The notes below the pieces were generated by a model. The model was not told the origin of the DNA, ran no database searches, and saw nothing but the letters and a program-made list of their open reading frames with translations. Below are positions 1-7,965 of a stretch of 29,593 nucleotides of DNA, piece after piece. Each line of letters begins with the position of its first letter. Position 1 is the first letter of the stretch. Origin of the DNA: Microbacterium sp. (GTDB lineage Bacteria > Actinomycetota > Actinomycetes > Actinomycetales > Microbacteriaceae); assembly GCF_003248605.1 (NCBI RefSeq), contig NZ_QFPF01000033.1:1-29593 (forward strand), in the 5' to 3' direction. A program made the position numbers and the translations under genes.

Positions 1-54
1 GTCGACATCGGCGCCCAGCGCCCGGCTCCCATCTGCATGTATATTGACATGCAT
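1..54 (-). CDS. 5' end of a divergent gene, product unknown (partial)
   Basis: Read on the minus strand from position 54, an ATG opens a frame of 18 codons (MHVNIHADGSRALGADVD) that stays open to the window edge. A purine-rich Shine-Dalgarno-like stretch (GAGGAAGGGAAG, about 59-70) lies just upstream of this ATG. An alternative ATG in another frame at 30-32 has no such site. Too little is visible to name a family. A divergent gene sharing a palindromic operator with an exporter is often a MarR, TetR or PadR type regulator, but that is inference from context only. Confidence 0.35.
   Translation of the reverse strand, partial: MHVNIHADGSRALGADVD
34..53. promoter_or_regulatory. Candidate operator, TGCATGT-N6-ACATGCA
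   Basis: A 20-bp palindrome with perfect 7-bp arms and a 6-bp centre. It is strikingly AT-rich for this genome. A second overlapping inverted repeat, GACAT-N4-ATGTC, covers 46-59. The site lies between the exporter gene at 111 and the divergent reading frame starting at 54, overlapping that frame's first codon. The symmetry and position suggest a binding site for a dimeric regulator of the exporter and/or the divergent gene. Binding itself is inferred. Confidence 0.5.
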
Positions 55-97
55 ATGTCTTCCCTTCCTCGCCGCCGCCCGTGTCGCGAGCCTGACC

Positions 98-103
98 TAG
101 GCT
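98..103 (+). promoter_or_regulatory. -10 element (TAGGCT) of the ABC exporter gene
   Basis: TAGGCT lies 7 nt before the ATG at 111. The same hexamer occurs in the apparent promoters of the gcv operon (13555) and typA (28303). With a start site about 7 nt downstream, transcription would begin at or next to the ATG, giving a leaderless mRNA, which is common in actinobacteria. No good -35 is seen at the usual distance; the TTGACA at 44-49 is too far upstream. Confidence 0.4.
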
Positions 104-110
104 CGGCACC

Positions 111-1997
111 ATGAACATGGGCCGTGGCGGCATGGGCGGGGGGCTCACCCGCAACGTGGATGCCGAGGCGCAGCGCGCGGCAAACGCCGAAGCTCCCCGC
201 ATCCCGAATCTCGGTCGACGCACCGTCGCGCTCTTCGCGCCGTATCGCGCGCGCCTCACGGCGACAGCGGGGCTCGTGGTGGTCAGCGCCGGCATCGCCG
301 TCATCCCCGCGCTGCTGATCGAGCTCATCTTCGATTCCGCGCTTTTTCCCGCCGACGGCACAGGGCCCGACCTCACTCTGCTCGCCGAGCTCGTCGCCCT
401 GATGATCGGGTTGTTCATCGCCTCGGCGGGGCTGAACGTCCTGCAGACCTGGCTGACCTCCTCGGTCGGAAACCGCGTCACCGGCGATCTGCGGGTGCGG
501 CTGTTCTCGCATCTGCAGCGCATGGATCTGTCCTTCTTCACCCGCACCAAGACCGGCGTCATCCAGTCGCGGCTGCAGAACGACGTCGGCGGCGTCGCGG
601 GCGTGCTGACGAACGCCATGACCAGCATCCTCGGCAACGCCGTCACGGTCATCGCCTCCCTCGTGGCCATGGTGCTGATCGACTGGCGGCTCACCCTCAT
701 CGCGATCGTGCTGATGCCGGGGCTCGTGTACGTCCAGCGGCGGGTGGGTCAGGTGCGCGCGCGCATCGCCGCAGAGACGCAGGAGTCGCTGTCGCAGCTG
801 ACCGCGATCACGCAGGAGACGCTGTCGGTCTCGGGCGTCCTGCTCGCGAAGGCCTTCAACCGGCAGCAGTCCGAGATCGGCCGCTATACGGGCGAGACCG
901 GCACGCAGGTGGGGCTCCAGGTGCGCCTGGCGATGACCGGGCAGTGGTTCTTCGGCCTGGTCAACGTGATCATGTCATCCGTGCCCGCCGTGATCTATCT
1001 CGTATCGGGACTGCTGCTCACGGGCGGCTCGACCGACATCTCGGCGGGTGTGATCGTCGCCTTCACGACCGTGCAGGCGCGCCTGCTGTTCCCGCTCATG
1101 GCCCTGCTGCGCGTCTCGCTCGAGGTGCAGACGTCCAAGGCGCTGTTCGCGCGCATCTTCGAGTACCTCGACCTCACGCCGTCGATCGTCGATTCTCCCG
1201 GCGCGCACACGGTCGACGGTGCCCCCGGTCCCGTCGGTCGCATCGAGTTCGACGACGTGACCTTCCGCTACCCGGACGCGGGACCCGATGCGCGCCCGAC
1301 CCTCGACGGGGTCTCGTTCGTCGCCGAGCCGGGCAGCCACGTCGCCTTCGTCGGTCCGAGCGGCGCGGGCAAGACCACCATCCTCTATCTCGCTCCGAGG
1401 CTGTACGAGGCGACCGGCGGCACCGTGCGCTTCAGCGGCAGCGATGTGCGTGAGCTGACGCAGCGCTCGATCATCGATCACATCGGCATCGTGTCGCAGG
1501 AGACCTATCTCTTCCACGCGTCCATCCGCGACAACCTGCTCTACGCCAAACCCGACGCCACCGACGCGGAGCTCGAGGCCGCGTGTCGCTCCGCGAACAT
1601 CCATCACGTCATCGAGGGGTTCGCCGACGGGTACGACACGGTCGTCGGCGAGCGCGGCTACCGCCTCTCGGGCGGCGAGAAGCAGCGCGTCGCCATCGCC
1701 CGCGTGCTGCTGAAGGACCCGCCCGTGCTCCTGCTCGACGAGGCCACGAGCGCTCTCGACACCGTGTCGGAGCGCGTCGTGCAAGAAGCGCTGGATGCCG
1801 CCTCCCGAGGTCGTACGACGCTCTCGATCGCCCACCGGCTCTCGACCGTCGTGGGAGCCGACGTCATCCACGTCGTCGAGGCGGGCCGCATCGTCGAGTC
1901 GGGCACCCACGCGCAGCTGCTGGGCGCCGGGGGCCTCTACGCCGACCTGGCGACCAGGCAGGTCGAGGCATCCATCGATCTCTCCGCGCCCGCCTGA
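111..1997 (+). CDS. ABC exporter half-transporter, fused permease and ATPase
   Basis: A 628-residue protein with the fused layout of the MdlB/MsbA/LmrA class. Residues about 35-340 hold the six-helix exporter transmembrane domain and about 370-628 the ATPase. Visible motifs are the Walker A GPSGAGKTT (about 414), the signature LSGGEKQRV (about 519), Walker B VLLLDEAT (about 538) followed by SALD, and the switch histidine in SIAHRLSTV. It acts in the cytoplasmic membrane as a homo- or heterodimer and exports an unknown substrate, perhaps a drug or lipid. The Gly/Met-rich N-terminus is untypical but is followed by a normal cytoplasmic lead-in. There is no Shine-Dalgarno before the ATG, consistent with leaderless expression. 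No second half-transporter is adjacent, so a homodimer is more likely. Confidence 0.9.
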   Translation: MNMGRGGMGGGLTRNVDAEAQRAANAEAPRIPNLGRRTVALFAPYRARLTATAGLVVVSAGIAVIPALLIELIFDSALFPADGTGPDLTLLAELVALMIGLFIASAGLNVLQTWLTSSVGNRVTGDLRVRLFSHLQRMDLSFFTRTKTGVIQSRLQNDVGGVAGVLTNAMTSILGNAVTVIASLVAMVLIDWRLTLIAIVLMPGLVYVQRRVGQVRARIAAETQESLSQLTAITQETLSVSGVLLAKAFNRQQSEIGRYTGETGTQVGLQVRLAMTGQWFFGLVNVIMSSVPAVIYLVSGLLLTGGSTDISAGVIVAFTTVQARLLFPLMALLRVSLEVQTSKALFARIFEYLDLTPSIVDSPGAHTVDGAPGPVGRIEFDDVTFRYPDAGPDARPTLDGVSFVAEPGSHVAFVGPSGAGKTTILYLAPRLYEATGGTVRFSGSDVRELTQRSIIDHIGIVSQETYLFHASIRDNLLYAKPDATDAELEAACRSANIHHVIEGFADGYDTVVGERGYRLSGGEKQRVAIARVLLKDPPVLLLDEATSALDTVSERVVQEALDAASRGRTTLSIAHRLSTVVGADVIHVVEAGRIVESGTHAQLLGAGGLYADLATRQVEASIDLSAPA

Positions 1998-2004
1998 CGC
2001 GCGC

Positions 2005-2967
2005 TCACCACAGCAGCGCGGCCGACACGGCGTGCTCGGATGCCGCACTCAACGCCCCCGCCGGCAGCGGTGCGCGCTCCCACAGCGCGCGGGCGAAGGC
2101 GCCCACCGCGCGCCGATAGGCGTCATCGGGGTGATGCTGCGCGATCCCCGCGAGGCGTGGCACATCCATGTCGAGCATCAGGCGCACGCGCGCCGCTGCC
2201 GCCCGCGGTGCCCCCGCCGCATCGAGCACCTCGAGCCCCTCGCTCATCGCGGCGAGGCAGTCCCTCAGCACGGGCAACGCCGACTCGCGCTGCGTGATCG
2301 AGCTGCCGTCGGCCCGGACGCGCCAGTGCATGACGACGTCGGGGATCGTGTCGAAGGCTCGCGCGCGGGTGTACATGCGCTGTGCCAGGGCCTGGTCCTC
2401 GTAGAGCCGGTCTTCGGGGAACCGCAGGCCGGCGCGATCCCAGAAATCCCGCCGGCTGATCTTGGACCACGCCACGACGTTGCCCGTGACGTCGGGATGC
2501 TGCGCCACGGTCGTCCCGAGACGTTCGGGGTCGGTGGCGGCCGAGACCCACGGCTGCACGGCGCCCGGCAGGTATGTGCCCCCGGCATCCGCCCGAAGCC
2601 GGACGTAGGCACCGACCGCGAAATCGCTGCCCGTGCGCTCGAGCGTGCCGGTCAGGCGCGCGAGGGCGCCCGGGGCGAGCACGTCGTCGGCGTCGAGGAA
2701 GCCGAGCAGGGGAGTGTCGACGAGATCGAGCCCGGTGTTGCGGGCGGCGCCGAGTCCCCGCTGCTCGTCGTGGGCGACGAAACGCAGGCGCGGGTCGGCG
2801 TCGGCGGCCGCGGCGAAGATCTGAGCGGTTGCATCGGTCGATCCGTCATCGATGAGGATGGCGCGCCAGTTCGTCATGTCCTGCATGCGCAACGAGGCGA
2901 GCGCGGCGTCCGCGTATTCCGCGACGTCGTGACCGGGCACGATGATCGTGACGAGGGGGGCGCTCAC
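2005..2967 (-). CDS. Family 2 glycosyltransferase
   Basis: A 320-residue GT-A fold glycosyltransferase. The N-terminus MSAPLVTIIVPGHDVAEY is the usual nucleotide-binding beta strand. DDGSTD (40-45) and LDADD (91-95) carry the acidic residues that bind the nucleotide sugar and metal, and GAARNTGL (73-80) is typical of GT2 enzymes that modify cell-wall polymers or exopolysaccharide. There are no transmembrane helices, so it is probably cytoplasmic or peripheral. The start is GTG at 2967, sharing a GTGA overlap with the stop of the upstream cysteine desulfurase gene, so it is translationally coupled to the NAD operon although no link to NAD synthesis is evident. The acceptor and sugar cannot be read from the sequence. 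It converges on the ABC exporter gene with a 7-nt gap. Confidence 0.85.
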   Translation of the reverse strand: MSAPLVTIIVPGHDVAEYADAALASLRMQDMTNWRAILIDDGSTDATAQIFAAAADADPRLRFVAHDEQRGLGAARNTGLDLVDTPLLGFLDADDVLAPGALARLTGTLERTGSDFAVGAYVRLRADAGGTYLPGAVQPWVSAATDPERLGTTVAQHPDVTGNVVAWSKISRRDFWDRAGLRFPEDRLYEDQALAQRMYTRARAFDTIPDVVMHWRVRADGSSITQRESALPVLRDCLAAMSEGLEVLDAAGAPRAAAARVRLMLDMDVPRLAGIAQHHPDDAYRRAVGAFARALWERAPLPAGALSAASEHAVSAALLW

Positions 2968-4109
2968 GCGGTCGATTGTACGGCCGCGACCGATGCCGCC
3001 AGAGCGTCCGCGACGTCATCGAGCGGTTCGTCGAGCGTGCGCGGAAACGTGAAGCGCACGGCGGTCTGCGCGAGCGCGGCGTGTACGCCGAGTGCGATCA
3101 GCACGTGCGAGGGCTCATCGCTGCCGGCAGCGCACGCCGAACCGCTCGAGGAGATCACCCCTCGGCGCTCGAGGTTCAGCAGCACGGCCTCGCCGCTCGT
3201 TCCCGAGAAGGTGAAGCTCGCGGTGCCGGGCAGCCGGTGCACGGGGTCGCCGGTGAGGCGCGCCTGCGGAATCAGGGTGAGCACGCGGGCGACGAAGGCA
3301 TCGCGCAGGGCCGAGACGCGCGCCGCCGCCTCGACACGCTCGCGGTCTGCGAGCCCCAGGGCGGTGGCGAGGGCGACCGCACCCGCGACGCTCTCGGTGC
3401 CGCTGCGGCGACCACGCTCCTGACCGCCGCCGTGGAGGAGCGGTTCGACGGGCAGGCGGCCGCGCACGGCGAGGGCGCCCGTCCCCTGCGGGGCGCCGAG
3501 TTTGTGACCTGCGATCGATATCGCGTCGACACCGAGCTCGGCGGCCGACAGATCCAGCCACCCCGCGGCCTGCACCGCGTCGATGTGGACGGGCACGCGA
3601 CGCTCGTGGGCCACCCGGGCGAGGACCCCGACATCCTGGATGGTGCCGACCTCGTTGTTGGCGTAGCCGATGCTGACCAGTGCGGTGTCTTCGCGGATGG
3701 CGTCGGCGAGGTCGTCGGGATCGACCCGACCGTGTGCGTCGACGGGCACGAACGTTGCGGAGAAGCCGTGCACCCGCTGCAGGTAAGCCACGGACTGCAG
3801 CACCGACTCATGCTCGATCGGCGTCGTCACCAGGTGCCCCGCGTCGCGACCGAGCTGCGCCGCGATCGCGATGCCCTTGATCGCGAGGTTGTTGGCCTCG
3901 GTGCCGCCCGAGGTGAACACGACGTCGGTGCGGCGCATGCCGAGAGTGCGCGCCACCGCCGCGCGCGCATCGGCCAGGGTCGCTGCGGCGCGCTCGCCGA
4001 TGGTGTGGTGGCTCGAGGGATTGCCGAACTCGGTCGTGAGGTGGGGCAGCATCGCCTCGAGCACTTCGCGCCGCACCGGCGTCGTGGCCGCGTTGTCGAG
4101 GTAGAGCAT
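2964..4109 (-). CDS. Cysteine desulfurase (NifS/IscS family) of the NAD operon
   Basis: A 381-residue PLP enzyme that takes sulfur from cysteine for iron-sulfur cluster assembly. The start MLYLDNAATTPV and the internal SGGTEANNLAIKG (67-79) are family hallmarks. Lys203 in SIAGHKLGAPQG is the PLP lysine and Cys326 in SSSGSACAAGSDEPSHV is the persulfide cysteine. It follows nadC by 7 nt in the nadABC operon. In several bacteria a dedicated desulfurase is encoded beside nadA/nadB to mature the NadA [4Fe-4S] cluster, and that is the likely role here. It could also serve tRNA thiolation or general cluster assembly; no scaffold gene (iscU, sufU) is next to it. Confidence 0.92.
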   Translation of the reverse strand: MLYLDNAATTPVRREVLEAMLPHLTTEFGNPSSHHTIGERAAATLADARAAVARTLGMRRTDVVFTSGGTEANNLAIKGIAIAAQLGRDAGHLVTTPIEHESVLQSVAYLQRVHGFSATFVPVDAHGRVDPDDLADAIREDTALVSIGYANNEVGTIQDVGVLARVAHERRVPVHIDAVQAAGWLDLSAAELGVDAISIAGHKLGAPQGTGALAVRGRLPVEPLLHGGGQERGRRSGTESVAGAVALATALGLADRERVEAAARVSALRDAFVARVLTLIPQARLTGDPVHRLPGTASFTFSGTSGEAVLLNLERRGVISSSGSACAAGSDEPSHVLIALGVHAALAQTAVRFTFPRTLDEPLDDVADALAASVAAVQSTA

Positions 4110-4116
4110 CCTGTCC

Positions 4117-4992
4117 CTAGTCTGCGCCCTGCCGGCCCGCGGCTTCTACCGCGACGTCGAGTCCCAGATCGAGCGCGGCCGCCGAGTGAGTGAGGGCGCC
4201 CACGGAGATGACGTCGACGCCCGTCTCGGCGATCGCCTGCACGGTCTCGAGCGTGACGCCGCCGCTGGCTTCGACGATCGCGCGCCCGCCGATCTGCTCG
4301 ACGCCGCGGCGCAGTTCGGCGAGCGAGAAGTTGTCGAGCATGATCGTGCCGATGCCGGCCGCGAGCACGGGCTCGATCTGGTCGAGGCGGTCGACCTCGA
4401 CCTCGACGTGCGTCGTGTGCGGCAGGCGGGCGATCGCCCCCTGGAGTGCGGCGGTCACCGACACCCCTCGCTGCGCCAGCACGGCGAGGTGGTTGTCCTT
4501 GGCCATGACGGCGTCGGACAGCGAGTAGCGGTGATTGTGGCCCCCGCCGCACACGACGGCGTGGCGCTCGAACGCGCGCAGCAGAGGTGTCGTCTTGCGC
4601 GTGTCGGCGATGCGCGCGCCGGTGTGGGCGACGCGGGCGACGTAGCGCGAGGTCAGGGTCGCGATGCCCGACATGCGTTGGACGAAGTTCAGCCCGATCC
4701 GCTCGGCCTGGAGCACGGCCCGTGCCCTGCCCTCGACGACGGCGAGCCTCGCCCCGGGCGCGAACTCCTCGCCGTCGGAGGCGACGAGCGCCACCGCCGT
4801 GGCGGGATCCGTGAGGCGGAAGGCGGCGGCGAACACCTCACCGCCGCTGAACACCCCGGGCTCGCGGGCGATCAGCTCCGCACGCGCCGTCGCATCGGCC
4901 GGAATCAGCGTCTCGCTCGTGACATCGCCCCACGGCGCGTCCTCCTCGAGCGCGGCCGCAACGACGCGGTCGATCTTGGCGCGGGTCAGCAT
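4117..4992 (-). CDS. nadC: Nicotinate-nucleotide pyrophosphorylase (quinolinate phosphoribosyltransferase)
   Basis: A 291-residue enzyme that converts quinolinate and PRPP to nicotinate mononucleotide, CO2 and pyrophosphate, the step after NadB and NadA. Family motifs are clear: LQAERIGLNFVQRMSGIAT in the active-site region, RKTTPLLRAFERHAVVCGGG with the quinolinate and phosphate-binding residues, HRYSLSDAVMAKDNHL, and the barrel strand motifs VEVEVDRLDQ, IMLDNFS, VEASGGV and VISVGALTHS. Full length for the family. The ATG at 4992 overlaps the nadB stop by 7 nt (ATGCTGA), so the two are translationally coupled. Cytoplasmic. Confidence 0.95.
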   Translation of the reverse strand: MLTRAKIDRVVAAALEEDAPWGDVTSETLIPADATARAELIAREPGVFSGGEVFAAAFRLTDPATAVALVASDGEEFAPGARLAVVEGRARAVLQAERIGLNFVQRMSGIATLTSRYVARVAHTGARIADTRKTTPLLRAFERHAVVCGGGHNHRYSLSDAVMAKDNHLAVLAQRGVSVTAALQGAIARLPHTTHVEVEVDRLDQIEPVLAAGIGTIMLDNFSLAELRRGVEQIGGRAIVEASGGVTLETVQAIAETGVDVISVGALTHSAAALDLGLDVAVEAAGRQGAD

Positions 4993-6635
4993 GCGGGGGC
5001 TCCTGCCAGGGTCAGCGAGGCGGCGGGTGCGACAGCATCCCGGGTCTGTGTCGGGTCGTCGCGGCGGTGGTGGGCACCCACCGACTGCCGGCGCGCGGCC
5101 GCAGCCTGGACCATGGCGGCGGCGACGGCGAGCAGGTTGTCGTCCTCGAACTCGCGTTCGGTACCCGGCACGCGCGGTTCGGCGCGCCAGGCTCGGATCA
5201 TGGACGCTGCGCGGGCGAGTCCCTCGGCGTCGCGGACGAGCCCGACGTCGGCCCACATCAGGCGCTGCAGCGCCCCGCGGGAGAAGGGCTCGGTGCTCGT
5301 CTCGGCTCGTTCGCCTGTCACGATCTGCGGGTGTGCGGCGCCCGCATCCACGATTCGCGACAGGGGAGCGGCGACCGCGAGGTCTGCGGTGGGCCAGGAA
5401 GCGCCGACAGGCCAGGAAGCGCCGACGGGCCAGGAGGCGCCGACGGGTGCGGCAGCGAGCACGGCTGCCGCTCGCGCACCGAACACCGCTCCCTCGAGCA
5501 GCGAGTTCGACGCGAGCCGGTTGGCGCCGTGCACGCCGGTGCGTGCCACCTCGCCGACGGCGTACAGACCCGGCACCGAGGTGCGTCCGTCGAGATCGGT
5601 GACGACGCCGCCCATCAGGTAGTGCGCGGCGGGGGTCACGGGGATCGGCTCGCGCGCCCAATCCAGCCCGCGCTCGCGCACGGCGCGATCGATCGTCGGA
5701 AACCGGCGGGCGAGGAAGGCCGCGTCGTCCTCGCCGTGCACCGCTCCGAGGCCGCGGGCATCGAGCAGCGCCGGCCGACCGCCCTGCCGCTGCATGCAGC
5801 GCGCGATCGCGCGGGCGACGACGTCGCGGGGTGCGAGCTCGCCGTCGGGATGCGCGTCGAACGTGAAGCGGCGACCGTCATCGTCGACGAGGATCGCGCC
5901 CTCGCCGCGCACGGCCTCGGAGACGAGGAACGCCTCGCCCGCGGCGAGCACCGTCGGGTGGAACTGGAAGAACTCGAGATCGGCCACCGCCGCGCCCGCG
6001 CGCATCGCCGCGGCGATGCCGTCACCCGTAGCGACGACGGGGTTCGTGGTGTGTGCGTAGAGCTCACCGGCTCCGCCCGACGCGAGCACGACCGCGTCGG
6101 CGTCGATCCGCACCCGCCGGGCGTCGTCGACGAGCAGATCGATGCCGACGACGGCACCCGAGTCGACCACGAGGTCGACGAGGAAGCCGTGCTCGATGAT
6201 CTCGACACCCGCCGCGCGCACCGCGGCCACGAGCGCCCGCTCGATCGCCGTGCCGGTGGCGTCGCCGCCGGCGTGCAGGATGCGCGGGTACGAGTGCGCC
6301 GCCTCCAGGCCCTTGACGAAGGCGCCCGCCCCGTCGCGGTCGAAGGCGACACCGAGCGCGATGAGCTCGCGGATGCGCGCGGGACCCTCCTCGACGAGCA
6401 CCCGCACGGCGGCGGGGTCGGCGAGGCCGGCGCCGGCGGTGAGGGTGTCGCGCACGTGGTCGGCCACGCGATCGTCGTCGAACATCACCCCGGCGATCCC
6501 GCCCTGCGCATAGCGGGTGTTCGCGTGCTCGAGCACGTCCTTGGTGACGAGGGCGACGCGGATGCCGCTGTCGGCGGCGTGCAGCGCGACGGTCAGTCCC
6601 GCGATGCCGCTGCCCACGACGACCGCGCTGGTCAC
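4986..6635 (-). CDS. nadB: L-aspartate oxidase
   Basis: A 549-residue flavoprotein that oxidises L-aspartate to iminoaspartate, the substrate NadA condenses with DHAP. It begins MTSAVVVGSGIAGLTVALHA, the FAD dinucleotide-binding fold. Succinate dehydrogenase/NadB family motifs follow: NTRYAQGGIAG, FFQFHPTVL, RGEGAILVDDDGRRF, HYLMGGV and GVHGANRLASNSLLEGAVFG. The C-terminal helical domain starts after about residue 420. The start is GTG at 6635, in a GTGA overlap with the nadA stop. Odd feature: three 18-bp tandem repeats (5392-5445) encode repeated PVGASW between the FAD domain and the helical domain. They are in frame and probably form a flexible linker. Confidence 0.95.
   Translation of the reverse strand: MTSAVVVGSGIAGLTVALHAADSGIRVALVTKDVLEHANTRYAQGGIAGVMFDDDRVADHVRDTLTAGAGLADPAAVRVLVEEGPARIRELIALGVAFDRDGAGAFVKGLEAAHSYPRILHAGGDATGTAIERALVAAVRAAGVEIIEHGFLVDLVVDSGAVVGIDLLVDDARRVRIDADAVVLASGGAGELYAHTTNPVVATGDGIAAAMRAGAAVADLEFFQFHPTVLAAGEAFLVSEAVRGEGAILVDDDGRRFTFDAHPDGELAPRDVVARAIARCMQRQGGRPALLDARGLGAVHGEDDAAFLARRFPTIDRAVRERGLDWAREPIPVTPAAHYLMGGVVTDLDGRTSVPGLYAVGEVARTGVHGANRLASNSLLEGAVFGARAAAVLAAAPVGASWPVGASWPVGASWPTADLAVAAPLSRIVDAGAAHPQIVTGERAETSTEPFSRGALQRLMWADVGLVRDAEGLARAASMIRAWRAEPRVPGTEREFEDDNLLAVAAAMVQAAAARRQSVGAHHRRDDPTQTRDAVAPAASLTLAGAPAC
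5392..5445 (-). repeat. Three in-frame 18-bp tandem repeats inside nadB
   Basis: Units at 5392-5409, 5410-5427 and 5428-5445 differ by one base each and encode GASWPV-type hexapeptides (residues about 397-415 of NadB). The multiple-of-three unit keeps the frame. Near-identity between units suggests recent slippage expansion. Confidence 0.85.
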
Positions 6636-7963
6636 GGGGTCACCTGCGGGGAGGGCTTGGCCGCCAGCATCCGCTCGAGGGCGACGCGTGCCGGATCGGC
6701 GACGTCGGCCGGCACGGTGATGCGGTTGACGACGCTGCCGGCGACCAGGCTCTCGAGCACCCAGGCGAGGTACCCCGGGTGGATGCGGTACATCGTCGAG
6801 CACGGGCATACGACCGGGTCGAGACAGAAGATCTCGTGCTGCGGATGCTGGGCCGCCAGGCGCTGCACGAGGTTGATCTCGGTGCCGATCGCGAATGTCG
6901 TCGGCTCGGTCGCCGCGTCGATGGCCTTGCGGATGTAGTCGGTCGAGCCCGCCTCGTCGGCGGCGTCGACGACGGGCATGGGGCACTCCGGGTGCACGAT
7001 GACGCGCACACCGGGGTGCTCGGTCCGCGCCTTCTCGATCTGGTCCACGGTGAAACGGCGGTGCACGCTGCAGAAGCCGTGCCAGAGGATCACTCGGGCA
7101 TCCTCGAGCGCCCCTTCGTCGTTGCCGCCGAGGGGCCGATGCGGGTTCCACATCGGCATCTGCTCGAGCGGCACCCCCATCGCCTTCGCCGTATTGCGGC
7201 CGAGGTGCTGGTCGGGGAAGAACAGCACGCGGCGTCCCCGCGCGAACGCCCACTCCAGCACCGTGCGCGCGTTCGAGGACGTGCACACGATGCCGCCGTG
7301 CCGTCCGACGAAGCCCTTGATCGCCGCCGAGGAGTTCATGTAGGTCACGGGCACAACGGGCACCAGCCCGTCGGCGTCGACAGCATCCATCGGTCCGTAG
7401 ACGTCCTCGAGCGCCTCCCAGCACTCCTCGACCTGATCGATGTCGGCCATGTCGGCCATCGAGCAGCCGGCGGCGAGGTTGGGCAGGATCACCGCCTGGT
7501 CGGGGCCGGAGAGCAGGTCGGCGGTCTCGGCCATGAAGTGCACGCCGCAGAAGACGATCGCCTCGGCCTCGGGGTGCGCCTTCGCGGCGTTGGCCAGCTG
7601 GAAGGAGTCGCCCACGTAGTCGGCGTGGCGCACGACCTCCTCGCGCTGATAGAAGTGCCCGAGGATCACGACCCGGTCGCCGAGCGACTGCTTCGCGGCG
7701 ACGATGCGCGCGTGCAGGTCCTCCTCACCCGCCTCCCGGTACTCGCGGGGCAGCTCGCCCTGGCGCGGGGCGCCGGTGGGGATGACATCCCCCATCGACG
7801 ATCCTGGGCCGTAGCCGGGCCGGCTGTCGAAGTTCCAGGGCCCCGCGGCGAGGTCGGTGTTGCAGGTCTCCGCGTCCGACGCACCCGCGACGATCGCCTG
7901 GATCTCATGGTCGACGGATGCGTCGAGGGGGCGCGGCTGCAGGGTGAGGGGTGTTGCGGACAT
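6632..7963 (-). CDS. nadA: Quinolinate synthase
   Basis: A 443-residue enzyme that condenses iminoaspartate with dihydroxyacetone phosphate to quinolinate using a [4Fe-4S] cluster. Conserved pieces include ILGHFYQREEVVRHADYVGDS (split here at residues 100-120), FCGVHFMAETADLL, VTYMNSSAAIKG, CTSSNA, FFPDQHLGRNTA, HPECPMPVV, GTEINLVQRL and CPCSTMYRIHPGYLAWVLE. Cys139, Cys227 and one of Cys386/Cys388 are the expected cluster ligands. It is of the long actinobacterial type, with about 80 residues before the core. The ATG at 7963 follows the nrtR stop by 2 nt, and the stop overlaps the nadB GTG. Confidence 0.96.
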   Translation of the reverse strand: MSATPLTLQPRPLDASVDHEIQAIVAGASDAETCNTDLAAGPWNFDSRPGYGPGSSMGDVIPTGAPRQGELPREYREAGEEDLHARIVAAKQSLGDRVVILGHFYQREEVVRHADYVGDSFQLANAAKAHPEAEAIVFCGVHFMAETADLLSGPDQAVILPNLAAGCSMADMADIDQVEECWEALEDVYGPMDAVDADGLVPVVPVTYMNSSAAIKGFVGRHGGIVCTSSNARTVLEWAFARGRRVLFFPDQHLGRNTAKAMGVPLEQMPMWNPHRPLGGNDEGALEDARVILWHGFCSVHRRFTVDQIEKARTEHPGVRVIVHPECPMPVVDAADEAGSTDYIRKAIDAATEPTTFAIGTEINLVQRLAAQHPQHEIFCLDPVVCPCSTMYRIHPGYLAWVLESLVAGSVVNRITVPADVADPARVALERMLAAKPSPQVTP

Positions 7964-7965
7964 GA

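Noticed and set aside
1795..3423. 542-residue plus-strand frame opposite the glycosyltransferase and desulfurase genes
   Set aside because: It is antisense to two well-supported genes and has the Arg/Ala/Pro-rich composition of a GC shadow.
6636..7424. Long N-terminal extension of nadB
   Set aside because: It is the shadow of nadA. The FAD fold begins at the GTG at 6635.
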